Shown one piece after another: positions 42,365 to 51,591 of a stretch of 64,000 nucleotides of DNA; within the stretch, counting starts at the first letter, position 1; every line of letters starts with the position of its first letter. The DNA comes from Alphaproteobacteria bacterium (lineage in GTDB: Bacteria > Pseudomonadota > Alphaproteobacteria > Micavibrionales > Micavibrionaceae): NCBI GenBank assembly GCA_020442475.1, contig JAGRKA010000003.1, forward strand, positions 45,476 through 109,475. Direction: 5' to 3'. The position numbers and the translations under genes were made by a program. The notes beneath the pieces are model-generated. The model did not search any database. It was not told the origin of the DNA and saw nothing but the letters and a program-made list of their open reading frames with translations.

Positions 42365-42982
42365 CTATGAAGCCCTGTCGTGCAAACCTTTGATGAAATT
42401 TTCGATCAGATAGTCGCTCATGGCATAAGGGGTCTCGCCGCTGATGAGGGGGATTTTTCCCGTCTCCCGCATCAGGCAGATTCCATGTACGGAGGACCAT
42501 AAAACCCGCGCAGCCATCTTATGTTCCCGCGAATGCTCCTTTCCGGTGAAGAGCGGGGTTAACACATCCTCAAGAGGGGCAAACAAGGTTTGCACCTTAT
42601 CCTGATACCATACGGGGAGGTCGATTTCGCCGGTCAGGGCGTATTCGAACAGCATCAGCCAGAGCGCCTTGTTTTCATGGGCAAAATCCATATACAGCCC
42701 GGCCATGATGCGCAGCCGCTCTTCCAGAGGTGTGTTCGGTGCATCACTCTCCGGGCGGGCAAGCGCTTCCAGCAGCTTATCCATTGTCCGCACGTTCACA
42801 GCCAGATAGATGCCGTCCATGGAGCCGAAAATATTATAGAGCGTGCCCGGTGTGTAACCGATGTCTTTAGCGATCCGGCGTGCTGTCAGTGCGGCAAAGC
42901 CTTCCGCAGAGACGATCTGCTCGGCGGTATCCGTAATCAAAGTTTCAAGTTCTTCACGTGTATGGTCGCTGCGCCGGGCCAT
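42365..42982 (-). CDS. TetR/AcrR family transcriptional regulator
   Basis: 205 residues. The N-terminal helix-turn-helix spans about 33-52 (TARRIAKDIGYTPGTLYNIF). The C-terminal part (MAGLYMDFAHENKALWLMLFEY) resembles the WHG ligand-binding domain of one TetR subgroup. TetR proteins usually repress a neighbouring gene until a small ligand binds. No divergent partner is next to it, since the adjacent genes are rpsU and a uracil-DNA glycosylase, both on the same strand, so its target is unknown and may be itself. Confidence 0.88.
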   Translation of the reverse strand: MARRSDHTREELETLITDTAEQIVSAEGFAALTARRIAKDIGYTPGTLYNIFGSMDGIYLAVNVRTMDKLLEALARPESDAPNTPLEERLRIMAGLYMDFAHENKALWLMLFEYALTGEIDLPVWYQDKVQTLFAPLEDVLTPLFTGKEHSREHKMAARVLWSSVHGICLMRETGKIPLISGETPYAMSDYLIENFIKGLHDRAS

Positions 42983-43066
42983 GAATGTAACGATCCTTCT
43001 TCTGGTATTTTTAAGCTTATACTATCAATGAACGGTGTTCAATAACATGGTGGTGAAAGGCTCCGG

Positions 43067-43155
43067 TATAGCCTAGCCATTTTAAAATGATTGTGCCTCC
43101 CCCGCGAAAGCAAAAAGTTGTAAATTTTGAATCAATTTATTTTGGGCAGGCTATA
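43067..43155. repeat. repeat arms with a short unrelated centre (type D)
   Basis: Left arm TATAGCCTAGCCATTTTAAA and onward (43067-43095) and right arm, read on minus, TATAGCCTGCCCAAAATAAA and onward (43155-43130) form an inverted pair around ~35 bp without the B or C core. It looks like an empty version of the element at 32882-33026. Confidence 0.7.
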
Positions 43156-43156
43156 T

Positions 43157-44074
43157 TTATTTCAACCCAAGCTCTGCGCGCTTTTGGGTCAGGGCGATCA
43201 TGTCGGCCCAGACGGCTTTTTTCTGTGCGGGCGTACGCAGCAGGTAGGAGGGGTGATAGGTCGCAATCGCCGGAATGGCTTGTGCATCCGCCGCAGCGTT
43301 TCCAGATCGCGGCTTGTAATCGTGCCAGCCCATCTTACGCAGGCGAGAGACGCTCTCTTCGCTGTTCAGCAACGCTTTTGCCGAGACACCACCGCACAGG
43401 ATCAGGATTCGCGGTTTTACAAGCTGGATATGGCGTTCGATAAAGGGCAGGCTGACCTCGATTTCCGCCGGGGCGGGCGTTCTGTTGCCGGGCGGACGCC
43501 AGTTCAGGATATTGGAGATGTAAACGGCTTCTTCCGGCGTATCCGCCTGCCGGTCCAGCCCGGCGGCAGCCAGTATGCGGTCGAGAAGTTGACCGCTGAC
43601 CCCGACGAAGGGCTTACCGAGTCTGTCCTCATCCGCGCCCGGCGCTTCCCCGATCAGCATAATAGGCGCTTTCGGGTTGCCGTCGGCAAAGACCATGTTG
43701 GTTGCCGTTTTCTTGAGCGCGATCCCGTCAAAAGCGGCGATGGCGTCGCTGAGTTCCTCCAGAGTTGTGGCCTGCGCCGCCCGTTTTTCCGCCTCTGCGC
43801 GTGCCTCAGAGGCGCCCAGCAGCAGCGGTGACGGCTCTGCGGCGGTGTTCAGCGGCATAGGCGCTTGCGCCCTGTCGCTTAGAGCGCCGGGAGGCATAGC
43901 TGAAGATGTTCCGGCGGCGGTGCTTGCGGCTCTCTCGGTTCTCACAGAGGAAAGAATATCCGGTACGGGCAGGGCGGTACGGTCGAGCGCTTCATCGCCC
44001 AGCGTTTCGTCAACGCCGATCGCCGCGTAATACTCGAGCGCGGCTTTATACGCTTTTTCCTGTGCCTTCATCAT
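43157..44074 (-). CDS. uracil-DNA glycosylase, family 4-like
   Basis: 305 residues. GEAPGADEDRLGKPFVG (142-158) is the catalytic-water motif, NWRPPGNRTP (191-200) and HPSYLLR (274-280) are the other family 4-type motifs. The enzyme removes uracil from DNA. Classic family 4 enzymes hold a 4Fe-4S cluster with four Cys; here the equivalent positions read FDGIALKKTA, NILNWRPP and EIEVSLPF, with no Cys, so a cluster seems absent. The first ~110 residues are an Ala-rich low-complexity extension common in alphaproteobacterial members. Confidence 0.88.
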   Translation of the reverse strand: MMKAQEKAYKAALEYYAAIGVDETLGDEALDRTALPVPDILSSVRTERAASTAAGTSSAMPPGALSDRAQAPMPLNTAAEPSPLLLGASEARAEAEKRAAQATTLEELSDAIAAFDGIALKKTATNMVFADGNPKAPIMLIGEAPGADEDRLGKPFVGVSGQLLDRILAAAGLDRQADTPEEAVYISNILNWRPPGNRTPAPAEIEVSLPFIERHIQLVKPRILILCGGVSAKALLNSEESVSRLRKMGWHDYKPRSGNAAADAQAIPAIATYHPSYLLRTPAQKKAVWADMIALTQKRAELGLK

Positions 44075-44124
44075 GAAAACAGGCTAAAGTAGTCCACGGT
44101 AAAAAGAAAGAGGTCAAGATACCT

Positions 44125-45768
44125 ATGCCCGATTCCCTCCGTTCCGATCGCGACTCCATCGAATATGACGCCGTTATTGTCGGCGCAGGCCCGGCGGGTC
44201 TGGCCTGTGCAATCCGGCTTAAACAGATCGACCCGGAGATCAATGTCTGCATTCTGGAGAAAGGCTCTGAGGTCGGCGCGCATATTCTCTCCGGCGCAGT
44301 GCTTGAAATGCGGGCCTTTGAAGAGCTTTTTCCCGATTGGCGCAATATGGATGGCGTACCGCTTCATACGCAGGCAACATGGGACCGTTTTTTGTTTCTG
44401 ACGGAAAAAACGGCTATCAAGCTCCCGCTGCCGCCGCAAATGCGCAATCACGGCAATTATATCATCTCCTTGGGCAATCTGACACGCTGGATGGCCATGC
44501 AGGCCGAGGCGCTGGGCGTTGAAATTTTCCCCGGATTTGCCGCTGCCGAATTGCTGTGCAACGAAGAGGGCGCTGTGATCGGGGTTGCAACCGGCGATAT
44601 GGGGCTGGATTCGCAAGGCAACAAGACGGACGGTTTCGAGCCCGGCATGGAGATCCATGCGCGCCAGACGATTCTGGCCGAAGGCTGCCACGGCTCGCTG
44701 ACTAAAATAGCGGCCAAGCGCTATGATTTGCGCGCCGCTTCCGATCCGCAAACTTACGGGCTTGGTATTAAGGAACTCTGGGAAATCGAACCCGGCAAGC
44801 ACACGCCCGGTTCCGTTATCCATACGATTGGCTGGCCAATGGACCGCAAAACCTATGGCGGATCATGGATTTATCATCTGGAGGATAATCTTGTCTCAAT
44901 CGGTTTTGTGGTCGGGCTGGATTACCAAAACCCTTATTTATCGCCTTATGAGGAAATGCAGCGCTTCAAGACACACCCGGCGATCCGGCCCTTGCTAGAA
45001 GGCGGGCGGCGGGTCGCTTACGGTGCGCGGGCTTTGTCCGAGGGTGGTCTCCAGTCTATCCCGAAGCTGGCTTTCCCCGGCGGCCTCCTGATCGGGGATA
45101 GTGCAGGCTTTTTGAACGTGCCGAAAATCAAGGGCAATCATACGGCGATGAAATCCGGCATGGTCGCCGCTGAAACCCTTGCGGCTTGGCTTGCTGCCAA
45201 TAAGGATGTCTGGGGCGTAGAGTGCGGCGCTTATCCGGACGCGATCAGGCAAAGCTGGATATGGTCGGAGCTTAAAAAGGTGCGCAATATTCGCCCCGGT
45301 TTTCACAAAGGCTTATGGGTAGGGCTTCTCAACGCGGTTTTTGAAACGCTCACGGGAGGTTTAGCGCCGTGGACGCTTAAAAACCATGCCGATCATGCGC
45401 AGCTTCAAAAAGCGGCACAGGCGCAAAAGATTTCTTATCCAAAACCGGACGGTATGATCACCTTCGATAGATTGACCTCCGTGTCTTTCTCAGGGACGAA
45501 CCATGCCGAAAATCAGCCCTGTCATCTACAGCTTGTTGATCCGTCCGTCCCAGTTGCGGTAAACTTAAAGGAGTATGACGAGCCAGCGCAGCGTTATTGT
45601 CCTGCCGGTGTTTACGAGATCGTCAAAGATGAAGCGGGACAATCGAGATTGCAGATTAACGCGCAAAATTGTGTACACTGCAAAACTTGCGATATCAAAG
45701 ACCCGTCGCAGAATATCAACTGGGTGCCTCCGCAAGGGGGTGACGGGCCGAATTATCCCAATATGTAG
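44125..45768 (+). CDS. etfD: electron transfer flavoprotein-ubiquinone oxidoreductase
   Basis: 547 residues. FAD-binding GAGPAGLACAIRL is at about 15-27, the membrane-associating quinone region follows GSWIYHL, and the C-terminal 4Fe-4S ligands are in YCPAGVY and NCVHCKTCDIKDP. ETF-QO passes electrons from reduced ETF (from acyl-CoA and other dehydrogenases) to ubiquinone at the inner membrane. The etfAB genes are not in the window. It is divergent from the UDG gene and lies 30 bp before the TPR gene. Confidence 0.97.
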   Translation: MPDSLRSDRDSIEYDAVIVGAGPAGLACAIRLKQIDPEINVCILEKGSEVGAHILSGAVLEMRAFEELFPDWRNMDGVPLHTQATWDRFLFLTEKTAIKLPLPPQMRNHGNYIISLGNLTRWMAMQAEALGVEIFPGFAAAELLCNEEGAVIGVATGDMGLDSQGNKTDGFEPGMEIHARQTILAEGCHGSLTKIAAKRYDLRAASDPQTYGLGIKELWEIEPGKHTPGSVIHTIGWPMDRKTYGGSWIYHLEDNLVSIGFVVGLDYQNPYLSPYEEMQRFKTHPAIRPLLEGGRRVAYGARALSEGGLQSIPKLAFPGGLLIGDSAGFLNVPKIKGNHTAMKSGMVAAETLAAWLAANKDVWGVECGAYPDAIRQSWIWSELKKVRNIRPGFHKGLWVGLLNAVFETLTGGLAPWTLKNHADHAQLQKAAQAQKISYPKPDGMITFDRLTSVSFSGTNHAENQPCHLQLVDPSVPVAVNLKEYDEPAQRYCPAGVYEIVKDEAGQSRLQINAQNCVHCKTCDIKDPSQNINWVPPQGGDGPNYPNM

Positions 45769-45798
45769 GGGCGCATACTCAAACCGGAGCATATCGTT

Positions 45799-47592
45799 TT
45801 GAACAAAAAGATATTTTTAACGCTGTCCCTTCTGTCTGCCGCTGCGGTGGGCGGCAGCTTGTTTGTAGCGATGGAGCCTTTGAGCACGCAGGCCAGCACG
45901 GATGTGCGTCCTGCTTTGCAGGCGGGTGGTGAGGCCCCTCAGGGGCAGCAATCTATGTCCTTGCTTCCCGGCGGCACAAGCTTGGCCGGAAGCTATCTTT
46001 CGAGCCGCTTTGCACAGCATCACCATGATTGGAAAAACTCGTCGCTCTTTATAGGGCGTGTTCTGGAAGAGGCGCCGGGCGATCTTACGCTGACGAAGCG
46101 GGCGATGGTTTTGTCTATGGGAGCCGGAGAGTTTGACAGGGCTGTTTCTCTTGCAGATCAGGTACTTAAAGCTGATGAACATAGTCCGCTGGCGTCTCTT
46201 TTTGCAACGATAAACGCCTTTAAAGACAAGGATTACCAGAAGGCCGCGCATCTTGTCGATTCAATCCCGGATGACGGGTTATCAAAATTCGTCATGCCCT
46301 TGCTTCATAGCTGGTCGCAGGCCGGGATCGGCAAACATGATACGGAGGCTCTGAAAGGGAATACGGTTCATATTTACCACGCGATCCTGATCGCGGATTT
46401 TCTGGGTGAGCATTCTCATATTGAAAGCCTTTTATCCAAAGCCGCAAATGCGGATGAGGTGTCCATAGCTGATTTGGAGCGGATTGCCGATATTTACGGT
46501 CACATAGGCCGTAAAGATACAGCCTTGAAACTCTATAAGGAAATCGTTGCGGCAGGGCAGGATAGCGACGCGCTCCAGACTAAAATCCGGGCGCTGGAAA
46601 CGGATGAGCCGGCAAAGCTTTTTGAAACGGTCTCTTCGCCGGAGGCCGGAGTTGCTGAGGCGCTTTATGATACGGCCCGCATTCTTTACGGCGATTACAG
46701 CGACGAAAGTGCCCGCATCTTTGCGTATATGGCTTTAACGCTTAACCCATCTCTGACGGAATCGCAGTTGTTGCTGGCGTATATTGCCGCGCGCAACGAG
46801 CGGTATGAGGAAGCTATCACCCATTACCGGGCGGTGCCTGCCGGGGATGATCATTTCCTTGAGGCACGGCGGCAGCTTGCGGAACTTCTCGAGAAGACGG
46901 AGCAGGCCGATGAGGCCGTACGGACACTACGGGCGCTTGCCGATGCCTATCACGATGCGGATTCCTTGATTCAGATCGGCGATATTTACCGCCGGACAAA
47001 AGACTTTAAACAGGCTGTCGTCGCCTATGACGAAGCTGCTGCCTCTTTTAAAAAAGGCGTCGTTCCACCTGAGTATTGGCATCTTTATTATGTGCGCGGC
47101 ATGGCGTATGAGCAGCTTGGGCAGTGGCCAAAGGCTGAGGCTGACTTGAAAGAGGCGCTCGTGCTGGAGCCTGACCATCCGTTTGTCCTCAATTATCTCG
47201 GTTATGCGTGGGCAGATCAGGGCGTCAACCTTAAGGAATCGCTGGAAATGATCCGCAAGGCCGCAGCTTTGCAACCGTCTGACGGTTATATCGCCGATTC
47301 GCTGGGCTGGGTGCTTTACCGTATGAGCCGTTACGATCAGGCCGTTCCGCATCTGGAAAAGGCCGTGGAGCTGATGCCCTATGATCCGGTGATTAACGAT
47401 CATCTGGGGGATGCTTACTGGCGGGTCGGGCGCAAACTTGAGGCGCGTTTCCAGTGGCAGCGCGCGAAAAACCATATCGGTGAGGATGATCCGATTGATG
47501 CTGAAACAATCGATGCAAAGCTGGCGAGGGGTCTTGATGAGTCGCCTGTGGTCAAAGAGGCACGGACGCAGGCCGCTATTACCGCTGACTAA
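45799..47592 (+). CDS. exported tetratricopeptide-repeat protein
   Basis: 597 residues. An N-terminal signal peptide (hydrophobic LTLSLLSAAAVGGSLFVAM) is followed by many TPR units, clearest at the C terminus (LNYLGYAWADQGVNLKESLE, DGYIADSLGWVLYRMSRYDQ, DPVINDHLGDAYWRVGRKLE). This is the common alphaproteobacterial TPR protein found upstream of ispE, thought to act in envelope or outer-membrane processes. Start is TTG 45799 with GGAG 9 nt upstream; no ATG is suitably placed. It precedes ispE by 8 bp, so the two are probably co-transcribed. Confidence 0.88.
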   Translation: MNKKIFLTLSLLSAAAVGGSLFVAMEPLSTQASTDVRPALQAGGEAPQGQQSMSLLPGGTSLAGSYLSSRFAQHHHDWKNSSLFIGRVLEEAPGDLTLTKRAMVLSMGAGEFDRAVSLADQVLKADEHSPLASLFATINAFKDKDYQKAAHLVDSIPDDGLSKFVMPLLHSWSQAGIGKHDTEALKGNTVHIYHAILIADFLGEHSHIESLLSKAANADEVSIADLERIADIYGHIGRKDTALKLYKEIVAAGQDSDALQTKIRALETDEPAKLFETVSSPEAGVAEALYDTARILYGDYSDESARIFAYMALTLNPSLTESQLLLAYIAARNERYEEAITHYRAVPAGDDHFLEARRQLAELLEKTEQADEAVRTLRALADAYHDADSLIQIGDIYRRTKDFKQAVVAYDEAAASFKKGVVPPEYWHLYYVRGMAYEQLGQWPKAEADLKEALVLEPDHPFVLNYLGYAWADQGVNLKESLEMIRKAAALQPSDGYIADSLGWVLYRMSRYDQAVPHLEKAVELMPYDPVINDHLGDAYWRVGRKLEARFQWQRAKNHIGEDDPIDAETIDAKLARGLDESPVVKEARTQAAITAD

Positions 47593-47600
47593 AGGCTCCG

Positions 47601-48512
47601 ATGAACCATAATACGCAAACCAGAACATTAACGATTTTTGCACCGGCCAAGGTCAATTTATACCTGCATGTGACCGGGCGGCTGGATAACGGGTATCACA
47701 CGCTGGATTCGCTGATCAGCTTTGCGGATATCGGTGATGTTGTTGAGATCGAGCCTTCTCAGGACTTCCAGTTTGAAATTGATGGCCCGTTTGCTTCTCA
47801 ATTCGGTCCCAAAGAACGCGATTCAAGCCCGCATTCCTCCAATCTGGTGGTGCGTGCGGCTTGGGCCTTGGCGCAGGTCGCTCAAAAAGCGCCTAATGTT
47901 CGTGCGCGGCTTACAAAAAATCTTCCACTGGGGGCAGGGCTGGGTGGTGGCTCCGGGGATGCGGCTGCGCTGATCTGGGGGCTGATGGATTTATGGGGTA
48001 TTTCCCGGCAAGCGCATTATTTGCCCGGTCTGATGGCCCGGCTGGGGGCTGATGTTCCGGTCTGTCTGCCTTGCCGCAGCGCCCGTGTGCGCGGGATCGG
48101 GGATGTGTTGGACCCGGTGCCGGATATCCCCGAAATACCGATCGTTCTGGTTCATCCGGGGAAATTTTGTCCGACGCCGGATGTCTTTACCCTCTTCGCC
48201 GGGACATTCAAAGAGCCGCAATCATTTCCGCCCGCCTTTGCAGGGTTCGACGATTTTACTGCTTTTCTGGAGCAAAGGGCGAATGATCTGTTGAGCCCGG
48301 CCTGCGAGATCGTTCCGGAGATTCCTAACGTTCTTCATGCGCTGGAGGCTCAATCTGGCTGTGCTCTCGCGCGGATGAGTGGCTCCGGTTCCGCATGTTT
48401 CGGCTTGTTCGAAGATGAAGGCGATGCTCATAAAGCGGTGCAGGCAATCACCGAAGAGAATCCGGACTGGTGGGCGAAAGCCGGCTGGCTTGCCCGCCCG
48501 CACCGTTATTAG
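47601..48512 (+). CDS. ispE: 4-diphosphocytidyl-2-C-methyl-D-erythritol kinase IspE
   Basis: 303 residues of GHMP kinase fold. APAKVNLYLHVTGRLDNGYH (residues ~14-33) is the IspE signature, LPLGAGLGGGSGDAAA is the ATP loop and ARMSGSGSACFGLF the C-terminal motif. It phosphorylates CDP-ME in the MEP isoprenoid pathway. ATG 47601 is 8 bp after the TPR stop. A family A repeat begins ~10 bp after the stop. Confidence 0.96.
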   Translation: MNHNTQTRTLTIFAPAKVNLYLHVTGRLDNGYHTLDSLISFADIGDVVEIEPSQDFQFEIDGPFASQFGPKERDSSPHSSNLVVRAAWALAQVAQKAPNVRARLTKNLPLGAGLGGGSGDAAALIWGLMDLWGISRQAHYLPGLMARLGADVPVCLPCRSARVRGIGDVLDPVPDIPEIPIVLVHPGKFCPTPDVFTLFAGTFKEPQSFPPAFAGFDDFTAFLEQRANDLLSPACEIVPEIPNVLHALEAQSGCALARMSGSGSACFGLFEDEGDAHKAVQAITEENPDWWAKAGWLARPHRY

Positions 48513-48522
48513 AGGCAGAGCT

Positions 48523-48702
48523 TTAATCTCTCCGGGATTTATTCCCCGCCCCTTGGCGTATTTCCCCCTTATCTCCTCCCCCTTGAGGGGGAGGGTTAGG
48601 GTGGGGGTGGCAAGTTTGAGGGCACATTAGAGTCCGTAAGCCCCCTCACCCCGACCCTCTCCCCGGAGGGGCGAGGGGGATTAATACCAAGCTACTTGCG
48701 GT
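48523..48702. repeat. composite repeat, family A copy 2 with outer flanks
   Basis: Two GC-rich hairpins (48572-48610 and 48641-48679) in the opposite orientation to 25510-25617 and 51414-51536. Outer flanks: AATCTCTCCGGGATTTATTC and onward (48525-) on the left and ATACCAAGCTACTTGCG (48685-48701) on the right. Both flanks recur around a family B core at 59935-60090. It ends 9 bp from the podJ-like stop. Confidence 0.85.
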
Positions 48703-48710
48703 GGGGTCGT

Positions 48711-51305
48711 TCATTTATTGATATAGGCCCCGGTGTTTTGTCCGCCATTCTCAAGAGCGTTGGCCATCATATGCGATAAAAGTGCTTTGGAGGCCTTCCC
48801 GTCGGATTTCAGGCCGTGGCGCGACTGGTATGTTCGGATCGCATCTTCCGTCACGGGGCCGGATACGCCGTCTGCCGGGCCGGGATACAGTCCGGCCTGC
48901 ATCAGCAACTCCTGTACTTGCGCGGTTAAAAGCTGGCTGTCTCCATGGGGAGTGCTATTCGTGCTTGCCGATTCATGGATGTCATCTTGCAATAAATCGC
49001 CCTGCGTTAAAGTTGAAGATGTTTCTAACAGCCCTGATTTTTGCGGCTCTACAGCACTTGTGTTTTGCTGCTGTTGCTGCAAGGGGGGCTGTTTTAAGGT
49101 CTTCGGCGCGGCGCCTGCATTTTGCTCTGCCCGGACTTTGTCTGCGAGCGTATTGACATCCTCAAGCTTGATGCCGAGTGTTTTAGCAAGCTGTTCAAGC
49201 GCTTGTTGTGCCTCAGGACTGCCGTTATCTGCCGCCGTTTTATACCACATGATCGCCAGATCGGGCTTGGCTTCACCCAGCAAGCCGTTCTCATAAATCA
49301 GGCCAAGATTATACGCCGCTTCGGTAATGCCTCCTTCGGCGGCGCTCTGGAAAAAAGCGGCTGCGGCGCCCGGATCGTAAGGTACGCCGATCCCCTCAAT
49401 ATAAGCGATTCCAAGATTATACTGGGCTTCCGGATGTCCCAGCGCTGCGGCATTTTGATACCATTTAATCGCTTCATCCATATTTTGCTTAACGCCAAGG
49501 CCCTGATGATACAAAACGCCCAGATTATAATTGGCGTTTGCGACGCCTTGCGCGGCGGCCTGCCGGAACCACGCGGCGGCGCGCTCGTAATTTTGTTTCA
49601 CGTTGCTGTGCCCCGCCGTGTAAATTGCGGCCAGATCATGCTGGGCTTCCGGGACGCCGTTAAAGGCTTGCGTCTCAATGTCTTTAACGACGCCTTGTAA
49701 TGCCGCATCCTGTTTGATGACATCATGCGGGTTGCCTGCCGGGATCGGTTTGAATTCCAGCGCAGGGAGGCGGATTTCTATATTTTTTACCTCTTCTGCC
49801 GGCGGTACAGCTTGAACGGGAGCTTTCGCATTTTGAGTATCGCTCTTCACCTTTTCCGCATCTGCGTTCAGCCGTGCAAGCTCTATCGCTTTAGCGGTTT
49901 CCTTGGAAATTGTGCCCGGCTCTATCTCGTTCATTTGCGGGGCAACCCGGTCAATATTTCCACCTTCGAGAATAGCCGCGATCTGGGCCTGATCGTTGAG
50001 ATCCAGCGTTCCGATATCGTCCAGCGTTCTCGCGGCGTTTTGCGCCTGTTGAGTGGAAGCGATCACGGCTGCATCCGTTTCAGCAGGCGAGGGCGCAATT
50101 TCGGCTGCGGACGTATCGTCCTCGACTTGCCAGTTCATACGGTTTAAGGGGGAGGGGGGGTGCATATCTTCGGGCTGGGGCGCTTCCAGAGCTGCTTCCG
50201 GCGGCATGGTTGAGGGCTCTGTGAAGTCAAAGTTTTCATGTTGGGCAGGCGTAAACCAGCTTCGCATATCCTGTAAATCGACCTGACTTGCAAACCAGCC
50301 CCCGGCGATCAGGGCTGTACCCAGTGCGGCGATTCCCGTGCCCCATAAGATATTTTTCCAGATTTTTCGTGTAGCGGGTCTTTCGGGCGCACCGTCTTCT
50401 GCCGGCAGTAAACCCTGTAGGGCCTCCTGAGGCCGTTCCTGCGCGTTATCATCCGGGAAAAACATTTCGCCTTCAATCCCGGCCTGTGTTGCCAAAGCCT
50501 GATCGGTTAGCAATACCATCGCCTTGGCATTCAGTGAATCGCGGGTTTGCAGGACCGTTTCTTCTATGCGTTCAATTTTACGCATAAAACGGGCGCGGTC
50601 CTCGACGGCCTTGTCAATTTTGCGGATCAGGCGGGCCTGCTGGGTTTCGGCTTCGCCTACACGGCCCGAAAGGTTTTCCTGCCGCTCTTCGGCCTCCCGA
50701 ACACGCTTGGTCAGTTCCGTATAGTGTAAGGCGCTGCCAACCAGCTTTTGCCCTTGTTGTTTCTGCTCAGTTTCCAGTTCGGTCTGTTTCTTGAGGACTT
50801 GATCGCTGATCTTGCGGGTCTGGCTGACCTCGCCCTTCAGCGCCGCAAAGCCTTGATCGGCGCGTTCTGCCTTGCTTTCAACATCAAGGAGCAGCTTGCG
50901 CGTTTCTTCCAGCTCTTTGATCGTCTCTTCAGTCAGGAGCTTATTCTGCGATGTTTCCAGTTTCCGCGCGACCCGGCTTTCAAGCTCGCGGTAGGCCTGT
51001 TCGCTGTAAGCGGCTTTTTGCTCCAGCTCTTCGATCATATCGCGGTAGGCATCCAGTTCCTTGCGCATTTTCGTGCGTTCGGCCTGTGTGATTTTTAACC
51101 GCTCATTCAGCGTTTTGAGTAAGGCGACGATCTGCACCTGCGTCTGCTGCGACTGTCCGCCTTGCTGAGCCTGGCTGATCGGCCCTGTGACGACGGAGTC
51201 CCGGTTGTCCGTGCGACTTGTTCCACTCTGCGCTGTATGATCGTTGGCTGTCACGTTCTTTCCCTGAAAGAAGACACGCCCTTCGGCTGTCCTTTTGAAC
51301 CCCAT
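48711..51305 (-). CDS. podJ: PodJ-like polarity protein (coiled coil, TM, Sel1 repeats, peptidoglycan-binding)
   Basis: 864 residues. Residues ~40-290 form a long coiled coil (KTLNERLKITQAERTKMRKE... KQTELETEQKQQGQK), one membrane helix is at ~315-337, then a Pro/Glu/Ala-rich periplasmic spacer. About four Sel1 repeats (~552-715, for example NANYNLGVLYHQGLGVKQNM) follow, then a Gln-rich spacer and a C-terminal peptidoglycan_binding_1 domain (AGLYPGPADGVSGPVTEDAI). This order is that of PodJ, the polar scaffold of Caulobacter and Rhizobiales. Primary-sequence identity to PodJ was not tested. Family A repeats in opposite orientation bracket the gene. Confidence 0.75.
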   Translation of the reverse strand: MGFKRTAEGRVFFQGKNVTANDHTAQSGTSRTDNRDSVVTGPISQAQQGGQSQQTQVQIVALLKTLNERLKITQAERTKMRKELDAYRDMIEELEQKAAYSEQAYRELESRVARKLETSQNKLLTEETIKELEETRKLLLDVESKAERADQGFAALKGEVSQTRKISDQVLKKQTELETEQKQQGQKLVGSALHYTELTKRVREAEERQENLSGRVGEAETQQARLIRKIDKAVEDRARFMRKIERIEETVLQTRDSLNAKAMVLLTDQALATQAGIEGEMFFPDDNAQERPQEALQGLLPAEDGAPERPATRKIWKNILWGTGIAALGTALIAGGWFASQVDLQDMRSWFTPAQHENFDFTEPSTMPPEAALEAPQPEDMHPPSPLNRMNWQVEDDTSAAEIAPSPAETDAAVIASTQQAQNAARTLDDIGTLDLNDQAQIAAILEGGNIDRVAPQMNEIEPGTISKETAKAIELARLNADAEKVKSDTQNAKAPVQAVPPAEEVKNIEIRLPALEFKPIPAGNPHDVIKQDAALQGVVKDIETQAFNGVPEAQHDLAAIYTAGHSNVKQNYERAAAWFRQAAAQGVANANYNLGVLYHQGLGVKQNMDEAIKWYQNAAALGHPEAQYNLGIAYIEGIGVPYDPGAAAAFFQSAAEGGITEAAYNLGLIYENGLLGEAKPDLAIMWYKTAADNGSPEAQQALEQLAKTLGIKLEDVNTLADKVRAEQNAGAAPKTLKQPPLQQQQQNTSAVEPQKSGLLETSSTLTQGDLLQDDIHESASTNSTPHGDSQLLTAQVQELLMQAGLYPGPADGVSGPVTEDAIRTYQSRHGLKSDGKASKALLSHMMANALENGGQNTGAYINK

Positions 51306-51413
51306 GTTACACGGCTCCGATTATTGTTTTGACTGAGAATCGGAGTATACATGGTTTTGGAAAATCACAGCAAGGAATTTTATGCTCTTTGGTACAAGCG
51401 GCGAGCTATCAAG

Positions 51414-51536
51414 CTCCCTCTCCCCCACGGGGAGAGGGTTGGGGTGAGGGGGTTATGGGATATAATTTCTCAACGGGCTTACCACCCCCACCCTGACCCT
51501 CCCCCTCAAGGGGGAGGGGATTAAGGGGGAAATACT
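51414..51536. repeat. GC-rich palindromic repeat, family A copy 3
   Basis: Hairpins at 51414-51452 (CCTCTCCCCC... GGGGAGAGGG) and 51483-51520 (CCCTCCCCCTCAAGGGGGAG), same orientation as the thiD copy and inverted relative to 48523-48702. The right flank (AAGGGGGAAATACTGCAAG) matches the inverted left flank of that copy. Confidence 0.85.
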
Positions 51537-51591
51537 GCAAGCAACATGAAATTTCATGTGCAATCGTGCGTGCGTGCGGTTACAAAAAGAT

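Noticed and set aside
48733..49700. Plus-strand frames opposite the podJ-like gene
   Set aside because: Shadows of Sel1 and Gln-rich coding sequence, with no initiation signals.
25510..51520. Family A hairpins as simple rho-independent terminators
   Set aside because: They lack T-runs, one lies inside the thiD coding frame, and paired hairpins with conserved flanks fit a repeat element better.
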